DNA of 64,000 nucleotides from Erwinia pyri (GTDB taxonomy: Bacteria; Pseudomonadota; Gammaproteobacteria; Enterobacterales; Enterobacteriaceae). Each line of letters begins with the position of its first letter. Positions within the stretch are counted from its first letter, which is position 1. Shown here in pieces: positions 19,788 to 29,412 of this stretch. The position numbers and the translations under genes are program-made. Below the pieces are notes generated by a model that was not told where the DNA came from, made no database searches, and saw only the letters and a program-made list of their open reading frames with translations. Where the stretch lies: positions 1 to 64,000 of the forward strand of contig NZ_CP132354.1 in assembly GCF_030758455.1 (NCBI RefSeq), read 5' to 3'.

Positions 19788-20000
19788 TCATGGCCAGCCG
19801 GTGCATCTCTTCAAGTCCGGCAGGTGAATTTGACCTGCTCCCTGATAATTCACACAGAAGGCTGTTAGCAATGTCCACTGTTCGCTCATAGCTGCCCGTG
19901 ATGCCAGCTCAAAAAACAGGCTTAACGTAGGATGTTTTCCGTTTTCCAAGCGGCCCCCTTCCAGGTTTTTTAACATCGAAGAGGGCCGTCAGATGAAGAG
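19788..20000 (-). pseudogene. XRE-like regulator fragment
   Basis: SSMLKNLEGGRLENGKHPTL resembles the end of a Cro/CI-type helix-turn-helix (recognition helix plus P-T-L-x-x-L). An in-frame stop lies just before the SSM, so the N-terminal half of the domain is lost or out of frame. Weak evidence; it may be a relic only. Confidence 0.4.
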
Positions 20001-20395
20001 AGAGTCAAAAGCATTTAAGATACCTTCGACAAGTTGAATGTTGAAATTGTGGCGCTTAAGGAAATTCACCGCAGTAAATCGCTCTGAATAAACTTAACCA
20101 AAATGGTAAGTGCGGTGAGATCCTTGAGGCTCTGGAAAAAGCTTAAGCAAAGCGTGATTTAGATGAAGGCATTTATTGCGAGATTGACTTCAGAATTCGG
20201 CAGTACATCAAATACCGGGAGCCATCTATAAATTGAAATTTTCAGAAGGGTCACATACAAGCTGCATTGTTTGCACTGATGAGCGGTTAAGCAATTGAGC
20301 TCCTGCTGATACGTTCATACCTTGAACGTGACAGCATAACCTGTCTTCTTATCTTTCCTACACCATCAAAAACTCATGATATTCTCTTAAAAAAT
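20001..20395. other. Degraded DNA, no supported gene
   Basis: Short open stretches interrupted by stops in all frames, with AT-rich tails. Nothing nameable; composition suggests decayed accessory genes. Confidence 0.4.
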
Positions 20396-20686
20396 TTGAA
20401 AACACTCCATATCTGGACAAATGTTATTCTGCCGCTCCGTCATCCCCCCAGGCGACTGAAATTATATGTGGATCTTCTTTTGACGCGTAAACCAGTCATA
20501 TCTTCCAGCCTGAAATCTGTCGGGTACGATCAGAAAATATCCACGCTTGAAATTTCCTTCACGCATGGACAAATCAACCAGTACTTTGGTGGCAGGTCTC
20601 ATGTTCATCGGGCACTTATGAATGCTGATTCAAAAAAACAATTCTTCGAGGAAATATCAGACGCTCCTTCACTTGTAGAAACATAG
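20396..20686 (+). CDS. KTSC-domain protein
   Basis: The second half (SSSLKSVGYDQKISTLEISF, then GQINQYFGG...VHRALMNADSKKQFFEE) matches the KTSC domain, a small domain named for its occurrence with lysyl-tRNA-synthetase-like and other proteins; its function is uncertain, sometimes near plasmid or phage genes. The frame opens at a TTG at 20396, but KTSC proteins are usually about 70 residues, and the TTG at 20476 (TRKPVISSS...) may be the true start. GGR in place of the usual GVP loop is a small deviation. Confidence 0.7.
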   Translation: MKTLHIWTNVILPLRHPPRRLKLYVDLLLTRKPVISSSLKSVGYDQKISTLEISFTHGQINQYFGGRSHVHRALMNADSKKQFFEEISDAPSLVET

Positions 20687-20691
20687 GATAG

Positions 20692-21045
20692 TTAGGTCTC
20701 ACGAGCAGCGTCGCGGAGTAACAGGCGTGACCCGACCTCCACAATAGAGGTGATCACCGGCAGTAGTTCCTGTCCGAGTGATGTTAATTCGTATTCAACA
20801 GATGGCGGCGAGGTCGCTAAGACGTTACGCCGGATCACGCCTCGTCCCTCAAGCTCACGCAACCGGCCACTCAACACCTTTGCCGAAATAGTCGGCGTGT
20901 CGCGCCGCAATTCCGAAAATCGACGTGGACCATTGCTCAAGCTCCAGATGAGCTCGGGTGTCCAAAGGCCACCAAGTAAGGCCGTGCATTTTGACATGGG
21001 GCAGCCGGGTAATGGTTCAACCTTCTTTCGCATCTTCAAGCTCAT
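20692..21045 (-). CDS. qorR: HxlR-family transcriptional regulator (QorR-like)
   Basis: A 117-residue winged-helix protein with the HxlR layout: CPMSKCTALLGGLWTPELIW, then RRFSELRRDTPTISAKVLSG and LRELEGRGVIRR. The Cys at about residue 15 or 20 could be the redox-sensitive residue known from QorR/YtfH. It is divergent from a qorB-like reductase, the typical arrangement, and would repress both genes from their shared intergenic region. Confidence 0.88.
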   Translation of the reverse strand: MSLKMRKKVEPLPGCPMSKCTALLGGLWTPELIWSLSNGPRRFSELRRDTPTISAKVLSGRLRELEGRGVIRRNVLATSPPSVEYELTSLGQELLPVITSIVEVGSRLLLRDAARET

Positions 21046-21092
21046 CTTCGTCCTCCCAGGAAAGTTTCCAGTTGGTTATCTGACTTCAGATT

Positions 21093-21116
21093 GGTTACCT
21101 GAAAATGATGGTAACC
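21093..21116. promoter_or_regulatory. Putative HxlR operator between qorR and qorB
   Basis: Perfect inverted repeat ggttacc / ggtaacc (21093-21099 and 21110-21116) with a 10-base spacer in the divergent promoter region. Assignment to the neighbouring regulator is inference. Confidence 0.5.
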
Positions 21117-21193
21117 CATAGATAGGTGGTTTCCAATAGAAACTCCAGATCGTACACTTGGCCGCTTCAACCGATCCACAAAGAGGAATGAGC

Positions 21194-22048
21194 ATGTATG
21201 CAATAACTGGAGCAACGGGGCAACTAGGTCGCCTTGTGATCGACGCATTATTGGCAACCGTTCCGGCCGAACAAATTGTCGCGGCAGTGAGAAATCCCGC
21301 AAAGGCACGCGATCTCGCCGAGCGTGGTGTGATAGTGCGCGAGGCGGACTATACGCGGCCTGAAACGCTCACAACAGCATTGAACGGTGTCGACAAACTT
21401 CTGCTGATCTCTTCCACCGAAGTCGCCGGTCGCCTGCCATTACACCGCGCGGTTATCGATGCGGCCCAGCGTGCCGGCGTTTCGTTGCTTGCTTATACGA
21501 GCATGCTGCATGCCGATACGTCGCCCGCTAGGCTCGCGATCGAGCACCGGCAGACGGAAGAGGTCATCGCGGCCTCAGGCCTCCCCGCCGTCATCCTTCG
21601 CAACGGCTGGTACGCCGAAAACCATTTGATGGCGCTCCCGGCAGTGCTGGAGCATGGTGCCTTTGTCGGTGCCGCAAAGGAGGGGCATTTTTCCTCTGCC
21701 GCGCGCAAGGATTATGCTGAGGCTGCAGCTGTGGTACTGACGACCGACGACCACGCGGGAAAAACATACGAGTTAGCTGCCGATCTTGCCTTCACACTCA
21801 CTGAACTGGCCGCCGAAGTCTCCCGGCAGTCGTCCAGGAACGTTGTCTATAACGATCTTGTGAAAGAAGCTTATGTGAGTGTGCTGACAGGCATTGGTCT
21901 GCCAGCCGACCTGGCTGATCTTCTGGCCGATGCGGACGTTGCCGCCTCACGGGGAGCACTGTTTGACGATGGAGGCACCCTGTCGCGACTGATTGGTCAC
22001 CCAACGACCTCGCTGGATAGCCTGATTGCAGCCGCATTACATCGTTAA
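21194..22048 (+). CDS. qorB: QorB/NmrA-type NAD(P)H-quinone oxidoreductase
   Basis: About 284 residues of the atypical short-chain dehydrogenase class. The N-terminal MYAITGATGQLGRLVIDALL gives the GxTGxxG NADP-binding loop; IVAAVRNPAKA, LLLISSTEVAGR, LLAYTSMLHADTSP and ILRNGWYAEN follow the E. coli QorB (YtfG) order closely. The ATG at 21194 has AGAGGA 6 bases upstream; an ATG at 21188 is also possible. It would reduce quinones or reactive electrophiles in the cytoplasm, with QorR as its regulator. Confidence 0.92.
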   Translation: MYAITGATGQLGRLVIDALLATVPAEQIVAAVRNPAKARDLAERGVIVREADYTRPETLTTALNGVDKLLLISSTEVAGRLPLHRAVIDAAQRAGVSLLAYTSMLHADTSPARLAIEHRQTEEVIAASGLPAVILRNGWYAENHLMALPAVLEHGAFVGAAKEGHFSSAARKDYAEAAAVVLTTDDHAGKTYELAADLAFTLTELAAEVSRQSSRNVVYNDLVKEAYVSVLTGIGLPADLADLLADADVAASRGALFDDGGTLSRLIGHPTTSLDSLIAAALHR

Positions 22049-22227
22049 AGCCAGGTTGGGGTGTTCCGGAGATGTCATGGGCAGCGCAAAGGCGAGCTTG
22101 ACATGAGCGGAGGCACCACGCTTTCGACTGTTTGACATCAACACTCCACCCGACGAGCCAACCATTCGGTTAATTCTGTCGTCAGATGGCGCGATCATCT
22201 GACGACAGTCGATAAAAGGATTAGGAC

Positions 22228-22608
22228 ATGCTAACGACAAATATGACCAAACAAGAAAATACGGGAGCTTCGGAAGCAGCGCTCACCGCCGACGCATCCA
22301 CCCCCGGGCAATCGCAAACGCCTCTTGTGTTCGAAGTCGTCACAGCGAAGCTAAGAAGTGACGTGGCCGTCGCCCAAATGATCGCGGTCGATCACGAGAT
22401 CGAAACGACTGTGATCGCAAAACGCCCTGGCTTCCTGTCGCGCGAGTCCGCTCCGGGAAACGATCATAGCTGGCTGGCGATCATTCATTGGCGATCGGTC
22501 GCCGATGCTGATGCTTCGATGGAAAGCTTCGCATCAGAGCCCATTGCTGCAAAGTTCATGGCACTCATCGAAGCGGACTCGCTGGTGATGAAACGTTACG
22601 GGCACTAA
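22228..22608 (+). CDS. ABM-like (antibiotic biosynthesis monooxygenase fold) protein
   Basis: A 126-residue protein whose C-terminal 90 residues form an alpha+beta ferredoxin-like ABM fold: FEVVTAKL...GFLSRESAPGNDHSWLAIIHW...MESFASEPIAAKFMALIEAD. The N-terminal 30 residues are polar and disordered-looking. It follows qorB in the same direction after about 180 bases and shares its GC-rich codon use, so quinone or stress handling is a reasonable context. An enzyme role is not proven. Confidence 0.7.
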   Translation: MLTTNMTKQENTGASEAALTADASTPGQSQTPLVFEVVTAKLRSDVAVAQMIAVDHEIETTVIAKRPGFLSRESAPGNDHSWLAIIHWRSVADADASMESFASEPIAAKFMALIEADSLVMKRYGH

Positions 22609-22613
22609 ACAGG

Positions 22614-22935
22614 GCGTTGTTTAATAAATCGGACGTTAAACCATACACAGGACCAGGTCACTACATTCCTGGTCCTGTAGCGGTATCTCGTGGCAAAAAC
22701 ACAAGTTCAAAATATCCAACGGGAACATTTACAACGAGGTTCTAGTTAATCGGCGTTCACTGACTGGATGAATAGGCCTTCCCTGGATTGGTACAACGAG
22801 CCTAAAACCTAATCCCGGCGCCGCACGCTACGTTATTCTAAGCTCACTATTTCTACTGTACTGATGCTCAAACGCGTCTTTAGTCTCACTCTGCGAGCCA
22901 TGCAGGGGTTCATTGACTCCATTTTTACCTCACTA
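22614..22935 (+). pseudogene. Eroded IS903-like relic
   Basis: It begins with a degenerate inverted repeat (ggcgttgtttaataaatcgg) and then shows stretches matching the IS903-like transposase gene at 8650-8840, for example ctgatgctcaaacgcgtctt and gcaggggttcattgactcca. Stops and deletions abound, and the 3' two-thirds are missing. Confidence 0.75.
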
Positions 22936-23105
22936 ACACGATTGAAGAGTATTATTGGCATACACTATCTGTTCCGGCGTATAGCTAATGCGCGTTCTTC
23001 GTCTCATGACAACGTCATCCTCATTTAAGAATAGCGTTGCATCGACCAGTTGAACTCACAGCTCATATGGGATAACCATAATCACATCTCCTAACCTAAT
23101 GGAGA

Positions 23106-23702
23106 TTGAACATGACAATATCCCCCTGGAACAAAAGCCGCATTATTGGCCAGAAGCGACCTCTTCAGATCTCTCATACCTGGGGAATTCGTATCCGCCT
23201 GGAGCTGGAAGGAAAAGTCCGCGATCTGGCTCTGTTTAACATGGCTCTGGACAGTAAACTTCGGGGCTGTGATCTGGTTAAGTTAAAAGTTTCTGATGTG
23301 GCCTATGGACACTCTGTTTCGGGCAGAGCGACAGTGCTGCAGCAAAAAACGGGCAGCCCTGTTCAGTTTGAGCTGACTAAGGGAACCAGAGAGGCTGTAG
23401 CCGCATGGATCATACGTAGTAGCGACTATCTTTTCCAGTCCCGCGTTGGTTCTTCACGGTACATTTCAACCAGACAATATAATCGTATTTTTCATGGATG
23501 GATTGAGACGCTGGGACTCGATGAAACGCTCTACAGTACCCATTCCATGCGCAGAACCAAGCCATATCTGATCTATAAAAAAATGAAGAATATTAGAGTG
23601 ATCCAGTTACTTTTGGACCACAAAAAACTCGAAAGCACCGTACGTTATCTAGGTATTGAAGTAGATGATGCTCTGGAGATATCAGAGTCGATTGAAGTCT
23701 AA
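23106..23702 (+). CDS. Small tyrosine recombinase / integrase
   Basis: A 198-residue site-specific recombinase of the short type common on enterobacterial plasmids. Catalytic residues: Arg in SKLRGCDLVKLK, HSMRRT (HxxR), then LLLDHKKLESTVRYLGI (H and Tyr). Relative to the family I remember, a few residues are missing around AAWIIRSSDYLF, and LLGH has become LLDH. It may thus be impaired. It could act in cassette or plasmid recombination. Confidence 0.8.
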   Translation: MNMTISPWNKSRIIGQKRPLQISHTWGIRIRLELEGKVRDLALFNMALDSKLRGCDLVKLKVSDVAYGHSVSGRATVLQQKTGSPVQFELTKGTREAVAAWIIRSSDYLFQSRVGSSRYISTRQYNRIFHGWIETLGLDETLYSTHSMRRTKPYLIYKKMKNIRVIQLLLDHKKLESTVRYLGIEVDDALEISESIEV

Positions 23703-23708
23703 TTTGTT

Positions 23709-23728
23709 AGGGCTGCAACAGCAGCCCT
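23709..23728 (+). terminator. Hairpin after the integrase gene
   Basis: Stem agggctg / cagccct with a 6-base loop, 7 bases after the stop codon; no strong T-tract, so a weak terminator at best. Confidence 0.45.
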
Positions 23729-23755
23729 GTGCCAGGAGGGGACGTTTACACTTTG

Positions 23756-23777
23756 TTATTCAACGGGGAACAGGTCA
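23756..23777. repeat. Solitary IS1222-like terminal repeat
   Basis: The complement, tgacctgttccccgttgaat, matches the left end of the IS at 58477 (tgacctgctccccgttgatt) with two mismatches. No transposase is attached, so it is a leftover from excision or deletion. Confidence 0.6.
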
Positions 23778-23851
23778 ATTGGTTTATGTGCTTGATTGTA
23801 AACTGATGAAATGTGATTTTTAACTCTAAATAAGTCTCAGGCATAACCGTT

Positions 23852-24469
23852 TTAGTCCCTTATCGCGTATGAATTCCATACAGACATAATTGTTGTTATG
23901 GAATTATTCATATCAGAGAGCGATATGCCATCGCGTGCCAGTGTGGATAACCCCAGTAAAAAGGCATCAAAAGAGGTGGTTAACGCGATGATATCCGTTT
24001 TCTTGCTAAGCTCACCGCTATCTATTCCACGCTGAATATTACGCGCAATGCCTGCTCGTGTATGCTCTCGAGACCTCGCCAGAGGTTCGATAACAGATGC
24101 ATGCCCGGCAGATGTTGCACTCATTACGCCTAAGCCCACCATGCATCCTTTAGGATGTCCGGCTTCACACTGCATGCTGGCTGAAAGCCGTAATGTCGTT
24201 TCAATAGCGTAGCGCGGCGGCAGATCGTCATTCCATAACGGCTCCGTTACCCGACCGTAAGTTGAAAGGTAATATCGAACACATTCCCGGAAGAGTGCTT
24301 CTTTGGACCCGAAGGCGGCGTAAAAGCTTGGGGCGGAAATCCCGTTGCTAATGCCCGCTTTTAACTCACTGAGTGAAGTTGACTCATACCCCTTTTCCCA
24401 AAAAAGATACATTGCCTCTTCGATAGCTTTGTCCCGATCGAAGGTTCGTGGACGTCCCATTGTTGCCAT
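23852..24469 (-). CDS. TetR-family transcriptional regulator
   Basis: A 205-residue repressor: N-terminal helix-turn-helix GRPRTFDRDKAIEEAMYLFW ... YESTSLSEL ... APSFYAAFGSKEALF, followed by a ligand-binding helical domain containing CEAGHPKGCMVG. It is divergent from the MFS transporter at 24704, which it probably represses. Three YGATACA-like sites lie in the intergenic region. Confidence 0.9.
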   Translation of the reverse strand: MATMGRPRTFDRDKAIEEAMYLFWEKGYESTSLSELKAGISNGISAPSFYAAFGSKEALFRECVRYYLSTYGRVTEPLWNDDLPPRYAIETTLRLSASMQCEAGHPKGCMVGLGVMSATSAGHASVIEPLARSREHTRAGIARNIQRGIDSGELSKKTDIIALTTSFDAFLLGLSTLARDGISLSDMNNSITTIMSVWNSYAIRD

Positions 24470-24510
24470 AGCAGTGACTCCGGTATTAAATCAGAAATAA
24501 AACTATTATA

Positions 24511-24686
24511 CCAAACGATACACAAGTCGTTGACAACTATTTTATCCGCCACTAATGTATCAATCAGTACAGATTAATCAGCAAGATTAAACGCTCTAAT
24601 CTTTCTTCAGTGTCCATTACCTCAACCGGCCTGAAAAGATGATGAGGGAAGCTTTACATATAAATAAATACCAACTGATACATAAT
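24511..24686. promoter_or_regulatory. Candidate TetR operators and divergent promoters
   Basis: Related sites ccaaacgatacacaa (24511), tgtatcaatcagtaca (24556) and ccaactgatacataat (24671) share a TGTATC/GATACA core in both orientations, one near the TetR start and one just before the transporter gene. Assignment to the TetR protein is inference from position. Confidence 0.45.
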
Positions 24687-24703
24687 TAAGGTAACAATGC
24701 GCT

Positions 24704-25942
24704 ATGGATAAGAAAAACACTCACTGTCATCAAAGGCAGGTTGAGTTTACGAAACGGCATCAGTCAGCAGAACTGCGGCTTCCCATTGCGGCTCTTCTGG
24801 CGCTGGCAATGACTGGCTTTATCTGCATCATTACCGAAACGCTGCCGGCAGGCCTGTTACCGCAAATGGCCTCGGGCCTGAACATCTCACCGGCTCTGGC
24901 CGGGCAGCTGGTCACCGCCTATGCCCTGGGATCGCTACTTGCGGCCATTCCCCTGACCATCGCCACGCAGGGATGGCGCCGCAGAAACGTGCTGTTACTC
25001 ACCATCGTCGGGTTTCTTCTCTTCAATTCGATCACCGCCTTTTCTGCCAGCTACTGGCTCACCCTGGCGGCAAGATTTTTTGCCGGCGTGGCCGCAGGAC
25101 TTGCATGGAGCCTGCTGGCGGGCTATGCGCGTCGTATGGTTGCGGTTCATCAACAGGGAAAAGCGATGGCGATAGCGATGGTCGGCACGCCGATCGCCTT
25201 ATCGCTGGGTGTGCCGCTGGGCACCTGGCTGGGCGCTGCCATCGGCTGGCGCAGTGCCTTCGCGATGATTTCCGGTCTGACGCTGGTGCTGATTGTGTGG
25301 GTCATCGCCAAAGTGCCCGACTATCCCGGTCAGGCCAGCCATGAACGGCTGCCGCTGCATAAAGTCTTTATAACGCCGGGCGTCAGGCCCGTGCTGAGCG
25401 TGGTCATCACCTGGATGCTGGCGCACAACATTCTTTATACCTTCATCGCGCCTTTTGTAGCCCAGGCGGGCCTGAGCGGTCGGGTGGATCTCGTGCTGCT
25501 GGTCTTTGGACTTGCTGCGCTGATCGCCATCTGGATCACCGGCCGTGTGGTGGATCGTCATCTCCGGTTAAGCGTGCTGACCTGCCTGGCCACATTTGCC
25601 GTAGTCTCCCTGCTTTTCATCTGGATGTCGCGCGCGCCGGTCGTGATTTACACGGGCGTGGCGATCTGGGGATTAACGTTTGGTGGCGCGGCAACATTGC
25701 TACAGACGGCGCTGGCGGATACCGCCGGAGAAGGCGCAGACATCGCCCTGTCGATGAACGTGGTCGCCTGGAACAGTGCGATTGCCGGCGGCGGCATTGT
25801 GGGCGGCATTTTGCTGGACGCCTGGGGGGCACGCGCGTTCTCACCGGTGATGTTCGTTCTGCTGGCAGCGGCCCTGCTTATTGCCTGGCGTGCGAAGGCA
25901 TACGGCTTTATGCCCGGCATGCGGCAACCTCATACCAACTAA
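24704..25942 (+). CDS. MFS transporter, DHA1-type drug/sugar efflux family
   Basis: A 412-residue inner-membrane protein with about 12 hydrophobic segments. The first helix (IAALLALAMTGFICIITETL) and the following PAGLLPQMASGLNISPALAG match arabinose-efflux/drug-efflux DHA1 permeases, and the loop 2-3 motif is TQGWRRRNVLL. The first 30 residues are polar and cytoplasmic. It heads a co-directional series of hydrolases and oxidoreductases, so it may export the substrate or product of that pathway. The divergent TetR probably controls it. Confidence 0.9.
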   Translation: MDKKNTHCHQRQVEFTKRHQSAELRLPIAALLALAMTGFICIITETLPAGLLPQMASGLNISPALAGQLVTAYALGSLLAAIPLTIATQGWRRRNVLLLTIVGFLLFNSITAFSASYWLTLAARFFAGVAAGLAWSLLAGYARRMVAVHQQGKAMAIAMVGTPIALSLGVPLGTWLGAAIGWRSAFAMISGLTLVLIVWVIAKVPDYPGQASHERLPLHKVFITPGVRPVLSVVITWMLAHNILYTFIAPFVAQAGLSGRVDLVLLVFGLAALIAIWITGRVVDRHLRLSVLTCLATFAVVSLLFIWMSRAPVVIYTGVAIWGLTFGGAATLLQTALADTAGEGADIALSMNVVAWNSAIAGGGIVGGILLDAWGARAFSPVMFVLLAAALLIAWRAKAYGFMPGMRQPHTN

Positions 25943-25991
25943 CCGCGACGCTGCGGATTGAATTTAACTTCTTATTACAGGAAATAAATCT

Positions 25992-26942
25992 ATGTTGAAA
26001 CACATTATGGCCTGCCTGCTCTCGCTGTTTTCGCTGCTCGCCACTTCCCCGTCATCCGCCGCCGACGCATTTCCCGTTCCGGCAGGTTTTACCAGCGAGT
26101 ATAAGGTCATTGACGGCGTGCGCCTGCATTACGTTAAGGGTGGAAAGGGGCCGCTGGTATACCTCGTCCATGGGTTCGGTCAGTCGTGGTATGAGTGGCA
26201 TCACCTGATGCCTGAACTGGCCAAAAACCATACGGTCGTAGCGCCAGACCTGCCCGGACTGGGGGAGTCGGCCGTGCCGCATTCTTACCGCGCTACTGAC
26301 GTCGCGCCGCTGCTCTACAAGCTTGCCTTGCAGTTTAGCGGCAATCAGCCTTTCGATCTGGTATCCCATGATATCGGGAACTGGAACACCTACCCCTTCG
26401 TGGTGAAACATGCCAGCCAGCTGCGCCGCGTGATCTTTATGGAGGCACCGATACCGGATGAAAGCATCTGGTCATTTCCGGCATTTACCCCGCAAGGAGA
26501 ATCGCTGGTATGGCACTTCAGCTTCTTCAGCGCCAAAAATAATCTTGCTGAAACCCTGATTGCCGGCAAAGAGCGCCTCTTCTTTGAACATTTCATTAAA
26601 GAGCATGCCACCAACAAGGCGGTTTTCACCCCGGAGCTGCTGGATCTCTACGCGCGATCTTATGCCAAACCACACAGCCTCCACGCCGCTTTCGAGTATT
26701 ACCGCGTACTCAATCAGGGCGTCGCGGATAACAAACTGCTCTCTCAGAACAAAATTGCCTTGCCGGTGCTGGCGATTGGCGGAGGCGGCCATGGCGGTAT
26801 GGGCAAGTATCAAATCGAACAGATCGGGCGCTTTGCAACCAACGTAACGGGCAAGGTAATTCCTGACTGCGGCCACTGGCTGCCGGAAGAGTGCACGGCT
26901 GAACTGAACAGCGCAGTTATCACCTTCCTTAACGCACGATAA
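25992..26942 (+). CDS. Exported alpha/beta hydrolase, epoxide-hydrolase or dehalogenase type
   Basis: A 316-residue protein with a cleavable signal peptide ([17 protein letters not shown]... ending SSAADA). Mature protein motifs: [14 protein letters not shown] oxyanion loop, PDLPGLGES, nucleophile elbow VSHDIGNW with Asp instead of Ser, and DCGHWLPEE with the catalytic His. An Asp nucleophile marks epoxide hydrolases, haloalkane and fluoroacetate dehalogenases. It acts in the periplasm. It lies 50 bases after the transporter and 35 before the EthD gene, likely one operon. Confidence 0.88.
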   Translation: MLKHIMACLLSLFSLLATSPSSAADAFPVPAGFTSEYKVIDGVRLHYVKGGKGPLVYLVHGFGQSWYEWHHLMPELAKNHTVVAPDLPGLGESAVPHSYRATDVAPLLYKLALQFSGNQPFDLVSHDIGNWNTYPFVVKHASQLRRVIFMEAPIPDESIWSFPAFTPQGESLVWHFSFFSAKNNLAETLIAGKERLFFEHFIKEHATNKAVFTPELLDLYARSYAKPHSLHAAFEYYRVLNQGVADNKLLSQNKIALPVLAIGGGGHGGMGKYQIEQIGRFATNVTGKVIPDCGHWLPEECTAELNSAVITFLNAR

Positions 26943-26976
26943 ATCCTGACAAAAGAGTTTGCAAAGAGGCAGAGAG

Positions 26977-27288
26977 ATGAACCATTTACCCGTAACCCTG
27001 TACGTAACCTATCACGGCGATCCGCAGAGCCGGTTTGATCGCGACTATTACGTCAGCGAGCACCTTCCGTTGGTAATGAAGGCGTGGCATCAGCATGGCC
27101 TGCTCAGTGCGATCGCCTTTTTTCCGGCAGTCCGGCAGGCAGGAACGCTCGCCATTTGCGAATGTCGCTTCCGTGATGAAAAAGCGATGGAGTTAGCTTT
27201 GAGTTCCCCTGAAATGCCTGAAGTCATGGCCGATGTTGCACTGTTTACCGATATCACCCCGGCAAGAGCTCGCGCTATTGACCTTTGA
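26977..27288 (+). CDS. EthD-domain protein
   Basis: A 103-residue dimeric alpha-beta barrel protein: VTLYVTYHGDPQSRFDRDYY, HLPLVMKAWHQHG, and the C-terminal EMPEVMADVALFTDITP. EthD proteins accompany cytochrome P450, dioxygenase or quinone-modifying systems, and some act as small reductases or isomerases. The ATG at 26977 has AGAGAG upstream. It sits between two hydrolases in the cluster. Confidence 0.85.
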   Translation: MNHLPVTLYVTYHGDPQSRFDRDYYVSEHLPLVMKAWHQHGLLSAIAFFPAVRQAGTLAICECRFRDEKAMELALSSPEMPEVMADVALFTDITPARARAIDL

Positions 27289-27304
27289 TTTAACTGGAGA
27301 AAAA

Positions 27305-28327
27305 ATGAAAAATCATCAGTATTATGCCCCCTGGCGTATAACGCCGCCTCGCGTGGTGTGTCGCGGACATTTCTGGATCGCCGGCGAGCGAACTGAACAG
27401 AACGGCCTTACGTATCAGCGCGGTCCGATGTATGTGGAATGGGAAGCGCCGGAGACCGTGAGCCAGCCCTTTCCCGTTGTTCTGATGCATGGCGGAGGAT
27501 TTCAGGGCACGGAGTGGTTTGACACGCCCGACGGCAGGCCGGGCTGGGCGCAGCGGTTCGTTGAAAATGGCTACGCCGTGCTGGTCATTGACCGCCCCGG
27601 GCATGGCCGCTCGCCTTTTCACGTGGAGACATTTGGCGAAATGGGCCCGCCGTTTTCTTACGAGGGCGGGCAGCATATCTATTTTCCTGGCAACGATGAA
27701 CGTCACACCCAGTGGCCCTTCGCCGTGGACGATGAGGATGCCATGGACGAATTTATTGCCGGTTACGGCCCGCTGCCAAAGGATCTGGCGCTTTCCCAAA
27801 CCTCAGACGCCGATCGCATGGCCTCGTTACTGGATCGCATCGGACCGGCCATTATTGTGACCCATTCCGCTTCCGGCCCGGACGGCTGGCTGACGGCCGA
27901 TCGCCGGCCGGATCGGGTCAAAGCCATTGTGGCCGTTGAACCGATGGGACCACCCTTTGCCGTGATCCCCAATATTGGAACCATGACCTGGGGAATAACG
28001 GCGGCCCCGCTGCGTTTTGAACCCGCCGTTAACAGCATTGATGCGGTCCACAATGCGGAGCCGGGCAGCCTGACTCTGCCTGCGCTGAAAGATCTGCCCA
28101 TTCTAATCGTGACCGCGGAGGCATCGGCGTTTGCCGCAGCCAGTCCGCCAACGGCGGCTTTTCTTAACTCGGCGGGGGCATCGGCCGAGCTGCTTCACCT
28201 GCCCGATCATGGCGTGTATGGCAACGGGCACGGGCTGATCTACGAAAACAACTCTGACGAAGCGTTAGTACCCGTTTTGCAGTGGCTGGAAAAACACCTT
28301 TCCGGTTCAACTTTATTGAAGGATTAA
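27305..28327 (+). CDS. Alpha/beta hydrolase, cytoplasmic esterase-like
   Basis: About 340 residues. Motifs: VVLMHGGGFQGTEW, VIDRPGHGRSPF, nucleophile elbow VTHSASGPDGW with Ser, acid region ILIVTAEASAF, and LPDHGVYGNGHGL with His. It has no signal peptide, unlike the neighbouring hydrolase. The ATG at 27305 follows an AACTGGAGAAA ribosome site. It lies 17 bases after the EthD gene and 3 bases before the dehydrogenase, so it belongs to the operon. Substrate unknown; esters or lactones of the compound handled by the pathway are plausible. Confidence 0.87.
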   Translation: MKNHQYYAPWRITPPRVVCRGHFWIAGERTEQNGLTYQRGPMYVEWEAPETVSQPFPVVLMHGGGFQGTEWFDTPDGRPGWAQRFVENGYAVLVIDRPGHGRSPFHVETFGEMGPPFSYEGGQHIYFPGNDERHTQWPFAVDDEDAMDEFIAGYGPLPKDLALSQTSDADRMASLLDRIGPAIIVTHSASGPDGWLTADRRPDRVKAIVAVEPMGPPFAVIPNIGTMTWGITAAPLRFEPAVNSIDAVHNAEPGSLTLPALKDLPILIVTAEASAFAAASPPTAAFLNSAGASAELLHLPDHGVYGNGHGLIYENNSDEALVPVLQWLEKHLSGSTLLKD

Positions 28328-28330
28328 CCT

Positions 28331-29182
28331 ATGCATATTGGCATTATTGGCACCGGCGCAATGGGCCGGGAAATCGCGCGTAACCTGGTTGCTGACGGGC
28401 ATTTGGTTTGCGCATGGAACCGGTCAGGCGGTGAGATTGAAGGGGTCCGGCGAGCCGATTCCCCCGAACAGGCGTTACAGGCCGAGGTGACGTTTACCAT
28501 GCTTTCTGACGACTCATCTATCCGGCAGGTATTGATCGAGACGGAGATTCTTTCCCATGCACGTCCCGGACTGGTGCATATTATTGGCTCAACCATTTCC
28601 GTCGCTTTCTCGCAGACACTGGTCGAGTTACATGAAGCTGCAGGCATCGCGCTGGTTGCTGCTCCCGTGCTTGGACGACCAGCCGTTGCTGCCAAAAGAG
28701 CGCTTAATATTCTCGCCGCCGGTGATCCTGCGGCGATGGAAAAGGTGCGGCCTGTGCTGGAGGCCATCGGTAAACGTATCTGGCATATGGGTGACAAGCC
28801 GCCGATGGCTCATGCCGCTAAAATCGCCTGTAATATGATGATTACCATGGCCATTGAAGCGATGGCGGAAGCCGTTGTGCTGACAGAAGCCAGTGGAGTG
28901 GAACGGGAACGATTTTTTGATCTCATTCTCAATACGTTATTTGGCAGCCGAACCTATCAGGTCTATTCCGCAAATATCATCAATGAGCTGTACGAGCCCG
29001 GTTTCAAAGCCACGTTGGGATTAAAAGATTTGCGGCTGGCTAAGGAAGCAGCGGCGGTGGCAGGGCGCACTTTACCGTTGCTTCAGGCAGTTCATAGACA
29101 AATGCATAACGCGGTGAGCGCAGGCAGCGGCGACAGGGACTGGTCTGTAATGGCAAATTATACAATCCGAACTGCCACTTAA
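28331..29182 (+). CDS. NAD(P)-dependent oxidoreductase, 6PGDH / 3-hydroxyisobutyrate dehydrogenase family
   Basis: A 283-residue beta-hydroxyacid dehydrogenase-like enzyme. N-terminal Rossmann MHIGIIGTGAMGREIARNL (GxGxMG), VCAWNRSGGEIE, then LVAAPVLGRPAVAAKR in place of the substrate loop, and the catalytic Lys in AAKIACNMMITMAIEAMAEA. It closes the co-directional series and its start is 3 bases from the preceding stop. It may oxidise a hydroxyacid released by the hydrolases. Confidence 0.9.
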   Translation: MHIGIIGTGAMGREIARNLVADGHLVCAWNRSGGEIEGVRRADSPEQALQAEVTFTMLSDDSSIRQVLIETEILSHARPGLVHIIGSTISVAFSQTLVELHEAAGIALVAAPVLGRPAVAAKRALNILAAGDPAAMEKVRPVLEAIGKRIWHMGDKPPMAHAAKIACNMMITMAIEAMAEAVVLTEASGVERERFFDLILNTLFGSRTYQVYSANIINELYEPGFKATLGLKDLRLAKEAAAVAGRTLPLLQAVHRQMHNAVSAGSGDRDWSVMANYTIRTAT

Positions 29183-29412
29183 AAACTACCTCAGTGAGAG
29201 GTTCGAATGCTTCATTGCATACTCGCTAAAATAAATGACGATGCAACATGAAGGGAAGCAAACTGAGATATGTTCCTCTGCTAAACAGGCTGGCTTACCG
29301 CTTAAATGAGCAACCTTTTATGCTTTGAACCACAATTATCGGTTTAGTTACTCTTTTGCTTTATCATTTCCAGAAAAATATTTTTTCACTTTCATAAATG
29401 GGACATTAATCT